Source: Methylomonas sp. MK1 (GTDB lineage: Bacteria > Pseudomonadota > Gammaproteobacteria > Methylococcales > Methylomonadaceae). Taken from it: 64,000 nt of DNA. This document shows, piece after piece, positions 48,475 to 57,767 of the stretch. A program made the position numbers and the translations under genes. Numbering within the stretch: position 1 is the first letter of the stretch; every line of letters starts with the position of its first letter. The stretch is from the NCBI RefSeq assembly GCF_000365425.1, contig NZ_AQOV01000002.1:868001-932000 (forward strand), given 5' to 3'. The notes beneath the pieces are model-generated. The model was not told the DNA's origin, did no database searches, and saw only the letters and a program-made list of their open reading frames with translations.

Positions 48475-49599
48475 TCAAACCATTGAACTAATGGTATTCC
48501 TGAATCGATTTAGAGCCAGCGCAAAAAACACCCCGCCAATCCCGATCAAAGCCAAAAAATCTTTCCAAACAATGCCAAAGCCGGCCCCACGATACAAAAT
48601 AGCCTGCGCCAGTGACACGAAATGCGTGGTCGGCGCTGCCAGCATGATGTTTTGCACCAGCACCGGCATGCTTTCGCGCGGGGTCATGCCGCCGGACAGC
48701 ATTTGCAAAGGTAACAAGATGATCAACATCAACAGCCCCAGTTGAGGCATTGAACGGGCCAAAGTTCCCAAATATATGCCTAATGAAGTAGTGGCAAACA
48801 GATGCAGCAACATACCCAAAATAAACAAGCCCAGGGAGCCTTGAATCGGTACCTCCAGTAAGCCATGCACCACAAAAATGATAGACGCAGTCGCTACCAC
48901 CACCACGACCAAGCCCATCGACCACACTTTGGCTGACATGATTTCAAATGGCGTCAGCGGCATCACCAATAGATGCTCGATCGTGCCGTGCTCGCGCTCG
49001 CGGATCAGTGCCGCGCCGGTCAAAATGATGGACAAGGTGGTGATGCTATTCACTACTTCCATCAGCGAGCCGAACCACACTGAGCTTAAATTGGGATTGA
49101 AGCGGGTTCTAATCTCCAATTCTACCGGTAGGGTTATGACGGCCCGACGACCTTGAGCAAAAGCGTTGACTTCGCCGTTTAAAATGGTCTGGATATAGGT
49201 ATTGCCGATGAATGCTTGGGAGATGCGGGTGGCGTCGATGTTCAATTGCAGCGCCGGCTGCCGGCCGGCCAACATATCGCGCTGGAAATGCGAGGGAATA
49301 TCCAGCACAAAACTATACAAACCAACGTCCATGCCGTGATCGGTTTGGTATTGATCGATTATCACCGGCGTTAAAAAGTAGGGTTCATAGAAAGCGTTAA
49401 TGATGCGGGTGGAGAGTGGCGAACGGTCTTCGTCGACGATGGCGATTGGCGCTTTGTGCAAGGATTGGGGCACGCCGGTTGCAATCAGATACACCTGGCC
49501 GGTGAAGGAGAATAGGATCATTACCAGCATCATGGTGTCGCGGCTGAGGCTGCGGAGTTCTTTGATGCCTAGGTAGTAGATGTTGAGTAGGGTTTCCAT
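48475..49599 (-). CDS. ABC-2 type permease (YhhJ-like)
   Basis: The 374-residue membrane subunit has an N-terminal helix, a large periplasmic domain (about 45-175) and a C-terminal cluster of five to six helices. The ABC-2 signature region EREHGTIEHLLVMPLTPFEI is at about 220. It pairs with the ATPase-permease fusion encoded upstream to form an export complex. It is the last gene of the export operon, separated from the fusion gene by 398 bp of repeat sequence, so its expression may differ. Confidence 0.9.
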   Translation of the reverse strand: METLLNIYYLGIKELRSLSRDTMMLVMILFSFTGQVYLIATGVPQSLHKAPIAIVDEDRSPLSTRIINAFYEPYFLTPVIIDQYQTDHGMDVGLYSFVLDIPSHFQRDMLAGRQPALQLNIDATRISQAFIGNTYIQTILNGEVNAFAQGRRAVITLPVELEIRTRFNPNLSSVWFGSLMEVVNSITTLSIILTGAALIREREHGTIEHLLVMPLTPFEIMSAKVWSMGLVVVVVATASIIFVVHGLLEVPIQGSLGLFILGMLLHLFATTSLGIYLGTLARSMPQLGLLMLIILLPLQMLSGGMTPRESMPVLVQNIMLAAPTTHFVSLAQAILYRGAGFGIVWKDFLALIGIGGVFFALALNRFRNTISSMV

Positions 49600-49729
49600 T
49601 TGTTACTCAATATTCCGAGGCGGCTTGGTATAGGTGTCGCTATAGGTTGTTTTAATGTCGGTTTCACGAAAAACTTCCTTGTTTTTCGCCCTGCGGGTGC
49701 TTCGCATGCAAATCGGCTCTCCTGCCGAT

Positions 49730-49955
49730 TTGTCGGACCGACGGCCGAGTGACTTTTCTTTGTTTGGCCAAAGAAAAGTCACCAAAAGAAAGGCCACCCG
49801 GAATTCCGCCAATTTCCTGCGCTTCTCGCTTTTGGCGAGGGTTTTCGGAAGGGCCATCCCTGGCCCTCCGAAAACGTGCGGCATCCTTGCCGCACCCCTG
49901 GCGGGCCATTCTCGCCAAAAGCTGCGATGCTCGGGGCGGAATGACGGGAGATAAA
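49730..49955 (+). repeat. Dispersed extragenic repeat, copy 2
   Basis: This is similar over its length to 48225-48450 (CCACCCGGAATTCCGCC, TTCTCGCTTTTGGCGAGGG, GGCCATCCCTGGCCCT, AGCTGCGATGCTCGGGGCGG). It lies between the fused ATPase-permease gene and the ABC-2 permease gene. Leftward frames across it (for example 49603-50124) are artefacts of the repeat. Confidence 0.85.
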
Positions 49956-49997
49956 CCACGCCCCACACCATCGGTTGTGAGAATTGCGTAACACTCA

Positions 49998-52745
49998 TCA
50001 TCGTTCCTGCTTCTTCAACAACAACACACTTAAGCCAACAATCACCGGTATTGCCAACGCCAAAGGCCATAGCGATGGGCCCAGTTCGGCGAAACCCAGG
50101 GCTTTGGAAAATGTGCCGCGGCATATGGTCAGGAAGTAGGCGCCGGGGAAGGTTTCGCCCATTAGTCGGGCGCCGCCTTCCAGCGAGGACACCGGATCTA
50201 TCATTCCTGAAAAGCGGGTGGAGGGGATAAAGGTGGTCAGAAAGGTGGCGAAGATGGCGGCGATTTGGCTGTTGGTGAAGGTGGAGATTAATAAACCTAT
50301 GCCGGTCGAGGCGGTGACATAGAGTAGGGCGGCGACCGTCAAAGTCAGGAAATTGCCTTTGAAGGGCACGCCAAAAACAAAGATGGCTAGGATAGACAGC
50401 AGCAGAAAATTCAGCATACCGACTGCAATGTAGGGTAGTTGCTTACCCACCAGAAACTCGAATTTGGTCACTGGGGTGACGTATAGATTTAATATGGAAC
50501 CCAGTTCTTTTTCGCGGACCACACTAAGAGCGCTAAGCATGGCTGGGATCAGCATCAACAAAATGGGGATCACCGCCGGCACCATGGCCGGCAGGCTTTT
50601 GACGTCGGCGTTGTAACGAAAGCGGGTTTCTATTTTCATCAAGCCGGCGGGTTGCTGGGTGGTGCTTCTGCTACGGGCCATTTCCAACAGCCAGCCCTGA
50701 TGCATGGCTTGCACATAACCGATGACATTCTCGGCGCGGGTTGGCATGGCGCCGTCTATCCAGGCACCGATCTTGACCTGATCGCCGCGTTCCAAGTCGC
50801 GAGCGAAGTTTGGAGGTATTTCCAGTGCCAGGCTCAGTTCGCCGCTGCGCATGCGTTGATCCAGTTCGGCGTAATCGGCCAGCGGCGGCCTGGGCAGAAA
50901 ATAACGTGAGCCACCCAAATCCAGCGCGTAATTGTTACTCAGCGTGGTTTGGTCGCGGTCCAGTACCGCAAAGCGCAAGTCCTCCACATCCATGGTGATG
51001 CCGTAACCGAAAGTAAACATCAAAAACAAGGTACCGACCAAGGCAATCGAGGCGCGAATCGGGTCGCGGCGCAGTTCCAAGGCTTCGCGCAGCGTGTAAC
51101 TGTAAAGACGGGTCAAACTAAAGCCGGCAGCGGCTTGGGCAGCTTGGGTTTGCGGTGACACCACCACCGCTGCTTCGCTAGATGCCTCGGCTTCTTCCTC
51201 TGCGCCGCTAGCTTTGTGCAAATAGCCAATAAAGGCTTCCTCAAGCGTGGCCTGGCCGCTATCTTTCACTAAGGCCGCCGGCGTATCGCTGGCCAGCACC
51301 TTGCCGGCGTGCATCAGCGAGATGCGGTCGCAACGCGCGGCTTCGTTCATGAAGTGGGTGGAAATAAAAATGGTGACCTGGTCGTGGCGCGACAGCTCTA
51401 TCATCAGCTCCCAGAAGCGGTCGCGTTCGATAGGATCGACACCGGAAGTCGGCTCATCAAGAATCAACAGATCAGGTCGGTGGATCATGGCTACTGCGAG
51501 TGACAAGCGTTGCCTGATTCCCAGCGGTAGCGCATCGGGCAAGGTATCTAAAACCGCATCGAGCTGGAAGCGCTGGGCCATTTCGACAACTCGGCCTGGA
51601 ATTTCCGCCGCCCGCAGATGAAACAGCTTGGCGTGCAATTCCAGATTTTGCCGGACCGTCAGCTCGGAATACAGCGAGAAGGCCTGCGACATATAACCGA
51701 CCCGTTTGCGGGTGGCCAGATTGCCGGCATCGACCACTTGCCCAAACAATAAGGCCGTTCCCGAGCTAGGTTGCAGCAAGCCGGTGAGCATTTTCATGGT
51801 GGTGGATTTGCCGCAACCGTTGGAACCCAAAAACCCAAAAATCTCACCACGGGCTATGCGCAGGCTGACATTGTCCACCGCCAGAAATTCGCCAAAGCGC
51901 ATGCTTAAATCATGAGCTTCGATAGCGATGTCCTGATCATTGTTTTGCCGGGGCGGAATCACGATGGCATGGTGGCCGCGGCGTTTGGCTTCCGGTAGCA
52001 AAAGGATAAACGCTTCTTCCAGACTATCGGCTTTGGCTTGCGCACGCAGTTCGGCGGCGGTGCCGGTCGCCAGTATCTTGCCGGCGTCCATCGCCACCAG
52101 CCAATCAAAGCGCTCGGCTTCGTCCATGTAAGCTGTCGAAACCAGCACGCTCATCCCGGCGCGGCGCTGACGCAGGCTGGCGATCAGCTCCCAAAATTGG
52201 GCGCGTGACAGCGGATCGACGCCGGTGGTGGGTTCGTCCAGCACCAGCAGGTCGGGGTCGTGGATCAACGCGCAGCACAAACCCAGTTTTTGTTTCATGC
52301 CGCCGGACAATTGCCCGGCAGGCCGGTCGCGGAAGGTTTCCAGGTTGGTGCTCTTCAGTAATTCGGCGATACGTTGCTCGCGCTCGGCTTGCTGCTGACC
52401 GAACAGCCGGCCAAAGAAATCGACGTTTTCGAACACCGACAAGGTCAGATAAAGATTTTTGCCCAGCCCTTGCGGCATATAAGCAATGCGCGGACACACG
52501 GCGCGGCGATGGCTGGCATCGGCCATGTCACCGCCCAACACCTCGATTTTGCCTTGTTGAATTCTGCGTGCGCCGGTCAGCAAGGACATCAGGCTGGACT
52601 TGCCGACGCCGTCTGGGCCGATCAAGCCCAGCATTTGATTGGCCGGCAAATCCAGATTCAGATTATCCAAAGCCAACTGTTCGCCATAGTGCAAACTCAG
52701 ATTTTGTATCCTCACCACTGGTTTGGTAGAGGTTAGGGTATTCAT
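49998..52745 (-). CDS. RbbA-like ABC exporter: two ATPase domains fused to ABC-2 permease
   Basis: The 915 residues hold two complete nucleotide-binding domains (about 10-235: [28 protein letters not shown]; about 280-500: [19 protein letters not shown]). An ABC-2 membrane domain follows (about 545-915), with its own periplasmic loop and a [20 protein letters not shown] motif. The second NBD has [10 protein letters not shown] in place of a canonical LSGGQ. The layout is that of RbbA/YhiH with its partners YhiI and YhhJ. I start at ATG 52745, which overlaps the upstream stop (ATGA). It is likely an efflux pump energised here and spanning the envelope through the HlyD and TolC partners. Confidence 0.92.
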   Translation of the reverse strand: MNTLTSTKPVVRIQNLSLHYGEQLALDNLNLDLPANQMLGLIGPDGVGKSSLMSLLTGARRIQQGKIEVLGGDMADASHRRAVCPRIAYMPQGLGKNLYLTLSVFENVDFFGRLFGQQQAEREQRIAELLKSTNLETFRDRPAGQLSGGMKQKLGLCCALIHDPDLLVLDEPTTGVDPLSRAQFWELIASLRQRRAGMSVLVSTAYMDEAERFDWLVAMDAGKILATGTAAELRAQAKADSLEEAFILLLPEAKRRGHHAIVIPPRQNNDQDIAIEAHDLSMRFGEFLAVDNVSLRIARGEIFGFLGSNGCGKSTTMKMLTGLLQPSSGTALLFGQVVDAGNLATRKRVGYMSQAFSLYSELTVRQNLELHAKLFHLRAAEIPGRVVEMAQRFQLDAVLDTLPDALPLGIRQRLSLAVAMIHRPDLLILDEPTSGVDPIERDRFWELMIELSRHDQVTIFISTHFMNEAARCDRISLMHAGKVLASDTPAALVKDSGQATLEEAFIGYLHKASGAEEEAEASSEAAVVVSPQTQAAQAAAGFSLTRLYSYTLREALELRRDPIRASIALVGTLFLMFTFGYGITMDVEDLRFAVLDRDQTTLSNNYALDLGGSRYFLPRPPLADYAELDQRMRSGELSLALEIPPNFARDLERGDQVKIGAWIDGAMPTRAENVIGYVQAMHQGWLLEMARSRSTTQQPAGLMKIETRFRYNADVKSLPAMVPAVIPILLMLIPAMLSALSVVREKELGSILNLYVTPVTKFEFLVGKQLPYIAVGMLNFLLLSILAIFVFGVPFKGNFLTLTVAALLYVTASTGIGLLISTFTNSQIAAIFATFLTTFIPSTRFSGMIDPVSSLEGGARLMGETFPGAYFLTICRGTFSKALGFAELGPSLWPLALAIPVIVGLSVLLLKKQER

Positions 52746-53863
52746 TGCGGCAGTTTGATGGCCAGGTTTACCGGCCACTCGGCTTTCGGGTCTATCTTCA
52801 CATAGGCCACGCCGGGCACACCGGTTTTGACTTGATTGAGATGTTGTTTCAGCAATTCCGGATCGAGTCTGGCGCGCACCCGAAACATCAGCTTCAGGCG
52901 TTCTGTTTCGGTTTCCACCGTTTTGGGGGTGAATTGGGCCACGCTTGCCACGAAGCTGGCCGTGGCCGGGATGACCAAATCCGGCACCGCATCCAGCACC
53001 AGCCGGATCTCGCTCCCTAAGGCGACCTTGCCGGCCGCTTCGGTAGGCAGAAAAAAAGTCATATACACGTCGGCGAGATCGACCATGTTCAACACCCGGC
53101 CACCAGCCGCCAACACTTCGCCGGGCTCGGCGACGCGGTATTGAATGCGACCATCGCGCGGCGCTTTCAATACGCTGTCTTCTATGTCGGCTTGCAATCG
53201 ACTGACGGTCGCTTGAGCCGCTTCGATTAGAGTTTGCGACGCCACCGCCTGCGATTTCGCCGCTTCGATACCGGCACCTGCCGCCGCGACCTGAGCTTGC
53301 GCTGCATTGATCGCCGCCTGCATACCCAGCACTCTAGCCTGATCGTCATCGACTTCCTGTTGCGGCGTCGCGCCTTCGCCGACCAGGCGTTGCGAACGTT
53401 TTAAGCGTTTGCTGGCGGCATCGAATTCAGCTTGGCGTTGTGCGACCACGGCCAGCGCGGCGTTGCGTTCGCTTTCGCGCTGCACGATGACCGCTTTGGC
53501 GGTGATTCGGGCGCTTTCGGCGTGACGGACTTGGGCTTGGGCTTCGGTTTGCTGGGCTTGTAATACTTGGGTGTCCATCCGTGCCAACACCATGCCAAAC
53601 TGCACAAAGTCACCTTCGTACGGCAGAATCTCGACAATCCGACCAGGTGTCTTGGTGGCAATGTCAATCTCGGTGGCTTCAATCCGGCCATTGCCGGTGA
53701 CAATGGCTTCCGGCAGCGGGGCAGGGCGCATCCACCACCAAATCAGCATCGCTACGGCTAGCAATGCCAGGCCCGGCAAGATGAACTTGCGTATTGAGCG
53801 AGCCGGTTTCGTCGGCGGTGCAGTTGCGGTTTCCGGTTTGGCCGGTTCCTTTACGCTAGCCAT
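52742..53863 (-). CDS. HlyD-family membrane fusion protein (YhiI-like)
   Basis: This 373-residue adaptor has one N-terminal membrane helix ([19 protein letters not shown], about 29-47), a barrel-sandwich/lipoyl region ([20 protein letters not shown]) and a long periplasmic coiled-coil hairpin (about 100-235, Ala/Gln-rich). The beta-barrel region includes [19 protein letters not shown]. It links the inner-membrane ABC exporter to the outer-membrane channel. It overlaps its neighbours by 4 bp on one side and 1 bp on the other, so translation is tightly coupled. Confidence 0.93.
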   Translation of the reverse strand: MASVKEPAKPETATAPPTKPARSIRKFILPGLALLAVAMLIWWWMRPAPLPEAIVTGNGRIEATEIDIATKTPGRIVEILPYEGDFVQFGMVLARMDTQVLQAQQTEAQAQVRHAESARITAKAVIVQRESERNAALAVVAQRQAEFDAASKRLKRSQRLVGEGATPQQEVDDDQARVLGMQAAINAAQAQVAAAGAGIEAAKSQAVASQTLIEAAQATVSRLQADIEDSVLKAPRDGRIQYRVAEPGEVLAAGGRVLNMVDLADVYMTFFLPTEAAGKVALGSEIRLVLDAVPDLVIPATASFVASVAQFTPKTVETETERLKLMFRVRARLDPELLKQHLNQVKTGVPGVAYVKIDPKAEWPVNLAIKLPQ

Positions 53864-55293
53864 TATTGATCCTCGGAAAGCTGCGATTGCACGGTGCTAA
53901 TATCCGGGCCGCCGCCCAGGGCTTTATACACCGCAATCAGATGGGTGGAAGTGTCTGCTTCGGAGCGGGCCAGTTCGATTTCGGCGGCATACAGGCTGCG
54001 TTGCGAGTCCAGCACATCCAAGAACGAGATTACGCCTTCCTGATAGCGTAGTTGCGACAGCCTCAGCGATTCGCGCGAGTCCAGCGTGGAATTGGCTAGT
54101 AACTGTCGGCGCTGCTCTTCATTTAAATATCTACTCAACACGGTTTCGGTTTCCCGCAGCGCTTCCAACACGGTTTTTTCGTAGGTCAGAAAAGCTTCCT
54201 GTTGCCGTGCGTCGGCCAGATCGATGCCGGCGCGGACCCTGCCAAAATTGAGTAAGGGTTGCAGTAGATTGGCGGCGGTGCCATAGGAGAAAGCCGCCGA
54301 TTTGAATAAGGATTCTAAGTCCGTGCTGCGCAGGCCCAGAAAGGCGGACAAGGAAATTTTCGGAAACAGTTCAGCGACAGCCGCGCCTTGCAGTGCAGTG
54401 GCGGCGGCCAGCTTGCGCTCGGCGATTTGCAAATCCGGCCGGTTGCGTAGCGTTGCTGCCGGTGAGGTCAACAGGTCTATGCCCGCTGACTGCGGTACCG
54501 CGCCCAACTCGCTTAACTCAAGCGCCAGAGTGCCGGGATGCGCGCCAATCAGCAGTTCCAGTTGCCGCAGCAAGCCGGTCAGTTTGGCTTGCAAGGCCGG
54601 AATTTGCGCCATCGTGGTTTCGGTCAGCGCGCGGGCGCGTACCACTTCATGGCGAGCAACCACGCCTTCGTTGAACAGTTTTTCGGTGAGTGACAGCGTG
54701 GCTTGCTGGGTGTGCAGATTAGAAGTGGTGATGCGTAGTTGGTTCTGGGTGCTGCGGTATTCGACGTAACCGCGGGCCAGCTCCGCGCTCAGTGTGACCA
54801 GCGTTTGCCGGTAGCCGGCGTTTGCACCATCAAGCTCGGCCAAAGCCGCTTCCAGACGCCGTTGTTGGCGGCCGAATAAGTCGATTTCCCATAGCGCGTC
54901 GAAACCCAGTTCGAACATGTTGTAGCGCAAACCGGGGGCCAGTGCCGGTAAGGGGTTTTCCTGGCGTTGGGCACCGGCCTTAATATTTACGGTGGGGAAT
55001 AACTCTGCTTGCGTGCCGCGTCGTTCGGCTCGGGCCTGATCGATTCGGGTCAGGGCGATTTTTAGATCCAGATTGCCGGCCAAGGCTTTGGCCATCAACG
55101 CATTCAAGGGCACATCTTTAAAGCGCAGCCACCAGTTTTGCAAGGGCTTGGGGTCTGATGTTGTTATGGCCGGATTGTTGATTTCAGCCTGCCAACTAAC
55201 CGGAACATCCGCTGTTGGTTCATGGTAATCCGGACCAACGGTGCAACCGCCAGCAGCGATCAAGATGATTATCCATGCCGGCTTATGCGGCAT
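53863..55293 (-). CDS. NodT/TolC-family outer-membrane efflux lipoprotein
   Basis: The 476-residue protein has a signal peptide and lipobox (IILIAAGGC, Cys at about 17), then [10 protein letters not shown], the typical start of NodT/OprM-like factors. Two OEP repeats (about 55-250 and 265-465) contain the motifs [19 protein letters not shown] and [19 protein letters not shown]. It forms the trimeric outer-membrane exit duct. It is the first gene of the export operon, under P13. Confidence 0.93.
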   Translation of the reverse strand: MPHKPAWIIILIAAGGCTVGPDYHEPTADVPVSWQAEINNPAITTSDPKPLQNWWLRFKDVPLNALMAKALAGNLDLKIALTRIDQARAERRGTQAELFPTVNIKAGAQRQENPLPALAPGLRYNMFELGFDALWEIDLFGRQQRRLEAALAELDGANAGYRQTLVTLSAELARGYVEYRSTQNQLRITTSNLHTQQATLSLTEKLFNEGVVARHEVVRARALTETTMAQIPALQAKLTGLLRQLELLIGAHPGTLALELSELGAVPQSAGIDLLTSPAATLRNRPDLQIAERKLAAATALQGAAVAELFPKISLSAFLGLRSTDLESLFKSAAFSYGTAANLLQPLLNFGRVRAGIDLADARQQEAFLTYEKTVLEALRETETVLSRYLNEEQRRQLLANSTLDSRESLRLSQLRYQEGVISFLDVLDSQRSLYAAEIELARSEADTSTHLIAVYKALGGGPDISTVQSQLSEDQ

Positions 55294-55384
55294 TGGGCTC
55301 TTGAAACCGATGAGCTAGACGCTGCCTGAATAACTCAGATTTAGTACGTTCCATGGCACGGTCCTGTATGAATCTTACCCAAGC

Positions 55385-55426
55385 AGCGTAATGGTTGAGG
55401 TAAGTCAGGTCTGTGCGTTAGCGTAC
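55385..55426 (-). promoter_or_regulatory. P13: class II Crp/Fnr-type promoter of the export operon
   Basis: Read leftward: palindrome GTACG-CTAA-CGCAC (55426-55413), -35 CAGACC, 17-bp spacer, -10 TACGCT (55390-55385). The predicted leader to 55293 is about 85 nt. It is divergent from P14. Confidence 0.82.
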
Positions 55427-55469
55427 TTAACTTGACCCATTTTTTGTTGAACCAATGTGTGGCAGATAT

Positions 55470-55511
55470 GTTCGATAGCGTACAGACGATGGATTTTTTT
55501 AAGCCTAGAGT
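55470..55511 (+). promoter_or_regulatory. P14: class II Crp/Fnr-type promoter of DUF4870 gene
   Basis: Palindrome GTTCG-ATAG-CGTAC (55470-55483), -35 CAGACG, 17-bp spacer, -10 TAGAGT (55506-55511). The predicted leader to 55605 is about 87 nt. The palindromes of P13 and P14 are 43 bp apart. Confidence 0.82.
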
Positions 55512-55604
55512 CTGGTATAGAGTTTGGCGCCGCCTTACAACGCTCTGCGGGGGTAATCGATTCCCTAGAGCGCGGATATATTTTTCACTAAGAGGTAAGT
55601 AGTC

Positions 55605-55973
55605 ATGAACACGACAATTACAAACGAAAAACCCACCGAAGATTTCGCAGCGTTGAAAAAACTGACTGCAACAGTCTATCTATGCCAAGTATTAACCTTT
55701 GCCTTTGCCGGCTTACCGCTATTAGTCGGCGTAGCGATTAATTTTTTCTACCGCAACAATGTCAAAGGCACTTGGCTGGAATCGCATTTTAATTGGCAGA
55801 TCAAAACCGTCTGGGTGACGTTGGCAGGCTTTGCCTTGTCCGGTCTGGTGTTGATGCTGGACATACAACTTAGTTTGATTGTGTTGCTTCCGACCTTACT
55901 GTTGCTGATCTACAGAATCGTCATTGGCTGGACCAATTTGACTGCCGAGAAGTCTTTGCAAGATCTGAGTTAA
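55605..55973 (+). CDS. DUF4870-like membrane protein
   Basis: This 122-residue inner-membrane protein has three to four helices. The NVKGTWLESHFNWQIKTVW segment after the first helices is the DUF4870-type signature. Function is unknown; it often accompanies envelope-stress genes. The ribosome binding site is AGAGGTAAG, and the promoter is P14. Confidence 0.8.
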   Translation: MNTTITNEKPTEDFAALKKLTATVYLCQVLTFAFAGLPLLVGVAINFFYRNNVKGTWLESHFNWQIKTVWVTLAGFALSGLVLMLDIQLSLIVLLPTLLLLIYRIVIGWTNLTAEKSLQDLS

Positions 55974-55987
55974 ACCATCGCAGACTC

Positions 55988-56024
55988 GCTTAGCCAACGT
56001 CGTCTACATCGGCGTTGGCTAAGC
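55988..56024. terminator. Bidirectional hairpin terminator
   Basis: A 12-bp perfect stem (GCTTAGCCAACG and its complement) with a 13-nt loop lies between convergent genes ending at 55973 and 56034. The T tract is weak. Confidence 0.7.
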
Positions 56025-56033
56025 CCCGCTTCT

Positions 56034-56744
56034 TCAAGCCCCTAAAATACGCTCGTAAGTGTCCCGCTCGGTTCGATAGCATTCGCAAGCAGCGCCTTCC
56101 AGGCCGCCACGATCCAGAACCGTAATATCCCCGCGCCGATAGCTGATCAACTTTTGTTCCTGCAAGGACAGCGCGGCTTTGGTGATGCCGACTCGCCGTA
56201 CACCCAAGATATAGGCCAGGAAAATATGCGTGACATGGAAGGTGTCGGCGTGCGCGCGGTCATGCGTCATCAGCAACCAACGCGCCAGACGCGCTTCCAC
56301 CAGATGAAAGCGGTTGCAGGCCGCGGTTTGCGCCAATTGACTCATGGATACATATAAGTAGCGTTTTAACTCCAGCTGTAAGGGCCTGCTACGTTCCAGT
56401 TCCTGTAAAAACAGTGGCACGCTTATACGCAATGCCGAACCTGCGCCTTGCACCAGCGCTTGAAATGGCGCGATATCGACACCCAATGTCAGGGTGATGC
56501 CCAAAATACCTTCGTCCCCGATTAAACCCACTTCCAGACCGGTATCGCCATCGACCGGCGTTACCAGGGAAATAAAACTATCGATTGGAAAATACACATG
56601 CGGAATCTTGGTGCCAGCTAGATAGAGCACTTCCGCAAAGCTTAGATCGACCGGTTCGCAGTGAGCAAGCAAGTGCTGGCGGTCACTATCCGGTAGGGCA
56701 TTCAAGAGGCGATTGGCCGCGGGAACAGCGGGTATGGACGACAC
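56034..56744 (-). CDS. Crp/Fnr-family transcriptional regulator (paralogue B)
   Basis: The protein has 236 residues: a beta-roll (about 15-130; GLEVGLIGDEGILGITLTLG), a dimer helix and a winged helix. The recognition helix is LGVRRVGITKAALSLQ: the Glu that follows the two Arg in paralogues A and C (RRE) is Val here, so its DNA preference may differ. A CECY motif lies near residue 222. Fe-S cysteines and a standard cAMP pocket are absent. Its own upstream region carries P15, so it is probably part of the regulon it may modulate. Confidence 0.92.
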   Translation of the reverse strand: MSSIPAVPAANRLLNALPDSDRQHLLAHCEPVDLSFAEVLYLAGTKIPHVYFPIDSFISLVTPVDGDTGLEVGLIGDEGILGITLTLGVDIAPFQALVQGAGSALRISVPLFLQELERSRPLQLELKRYLYVSMSQLAQTAACNRFHLVEARLARWLLMTHDRAHADTFHVTHIFLAYILGVRRVGITKAALSLQEQKLISYRRGDITVLDRGGLEGAACECYRTERDTYERILGA

Positions 56745-56857
56745 TAGCGTTCTCCGGCGGTGTGTTGAGGTAGCCCGACAGAAGATAACAGATGCGAACA
56801 GATGTAAATCGCTATGCCGGTGCTGGTCAGCGGCTTTACGCCAGCTGTTTGGGGGGC

Positions 56858-56899
56858 AGGTTAGCGGTTAGGGAATTGCTTGTCTGTATGTTAGCGCAC
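56858..56899 (-). promoter_or_regulatory. P15: class II Crp/Fnr-type promoter of Crp/Fnr paralogue B
   Basis: Read leftward: palindrome GTGCG-CTAA-CATAC (56899-56886), -35 CAGACA, 17-bp spacer, -10 TAACCT (56863-56858). The predicted leader to 56744 is about 107 nt. Confidence 0.78.
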
Positions 56900-56962
56900 G
56901 TACTTACAACTAACTAAGCAGGTTCCGGTTCATAAGATTAGTTTTGATTTGTTCGAGCGTAT

Positions 56963-57004
56963 GTGCCCCAGCGTACAGACTTCAGCAAGGCGCTGCCGTA
57001 ATCT
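56963..57004 (+). promoter_or_regulatory. P16: class II Crp/Fnr-type promoter of small periplasmic gene
   Basis: Palindrome GTGCC-CCAG-CGTAC (56963-56976), -35 CAGACT, 17-bp spacer, -10 TAATCT (56999-57004). It points at 57170 with a leader of about 159 nt and is divergent from P15. Confidence 0.8.
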
Positions 57005-57169
57005 AGTGCCAGCTTAGGTGGAATCACCCAGCAGCCGGGATGTAGACATTCAGTAATAGTTCGGTCGTCGCGGTTTTAGAGCAGGATGCCAGCTCTTGAG
57101 CAGCTTTTATTTAAGCGAGCGATAGTGGTTATTTTGCACCTTTATAGAATATATACACCGGGTAAATTT

Positions 57170-57520
57170 ATGAAAATTAGACACTTTTTAATGGCATTGC
57201 TGTTATCTTTCGGATCATTGGCCGCGCATGCCGCCGGTAGTCCGTTGAACGAAAGCTTTACCAATCTGCTCGCTCTATCCAACAACGCCTTGGAAGTAGG
57301 CAAGACTGGCGATACCAAAGCCTTTATAGAGAGCGCTACGGTCGCTTGGGAGGCAATGAAAGTTCAAAATGAAAAGGGTAGCTCCATTCGTCTACAACGG
57401 GCTAACGCCAAATTAAAAGCGGCGATAAAAGCTGCTAAAGCCGGCAACTTGCAAGAAGGTATTGCCGAGGTTGAACAAGGCATAGAAGAAATGAAATTGG
57501 CAAAGGTTAACGGACAGTAA
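57170..57520 (+). CDS. Small exported helical protein, unknown
   Basis: The protein has 116 residues: a clean Sec signal peptide (MALLLSFGSLAAHAAG, cleavage after about residue 22) followed by an all-helical mature part (FTNLLALSNNALEVGKTGD, KLKAAIKAAKAGNLQEGIAE). I start at 57170 (MKIRHF); the longer frame from 57086 would bury the signal sequence. It resembles small periplasmic metal-binding-like helical proteins but has no cysteines or metal motif I can point to. A perfect terminator follows. Confidence 0.75.
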   Translation: MKIRHFLMALLLSFGSLAAHAAGSPLNESFTNLLALSNNALEVGKTGDTKAFIESATVAWEAMKVQNEKGSSIRLQRANAKLKAAIKAAKAGNLQEGIAEVEQGIEEMKLAKVNGQ

Positions 57521-57567
57521 CAACTACGCTATCCGTTAAAAGCAGTTTTATGTTTTAGTACATCTAC

Positions 57568-57593
57568 AAAGCCGGTCATCACCGGCTTTTTTT
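57568..57593 (+). terminator. Rho-independent terminator
   Basis: AAAGCCGG, loop TCATCA, CCGGCTTT and then a T run. It ends the small periplasmic gene. Confidence 0.88.
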
Positions 57594-57767
57594 GTGGCTG
57601 GTGCTCAACGATATTGGTTCACCGTTTTGGCTTGGGGAGGCTTTGTCATGCCGATGAAGGGGAAGAAACTAAGCGGGGGAAGATGCGGATTGGTGCTACT
57701 ATTCAACTGTTGGTCACAAACACGAAGACCCGCAACTTAAAGCAATATATGTAATGCCCATCTCGTT

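Noticed and set aside
49603..50124. A 173-codon leftward ORF between the ABC-2 permease and the RbbA-like gene
   Set aside because: It overlaps the start of the repeat and the 3' end of the real gene in another frame. Similar frames appear in repeat copy 1, so it is an artefact of the repeat.
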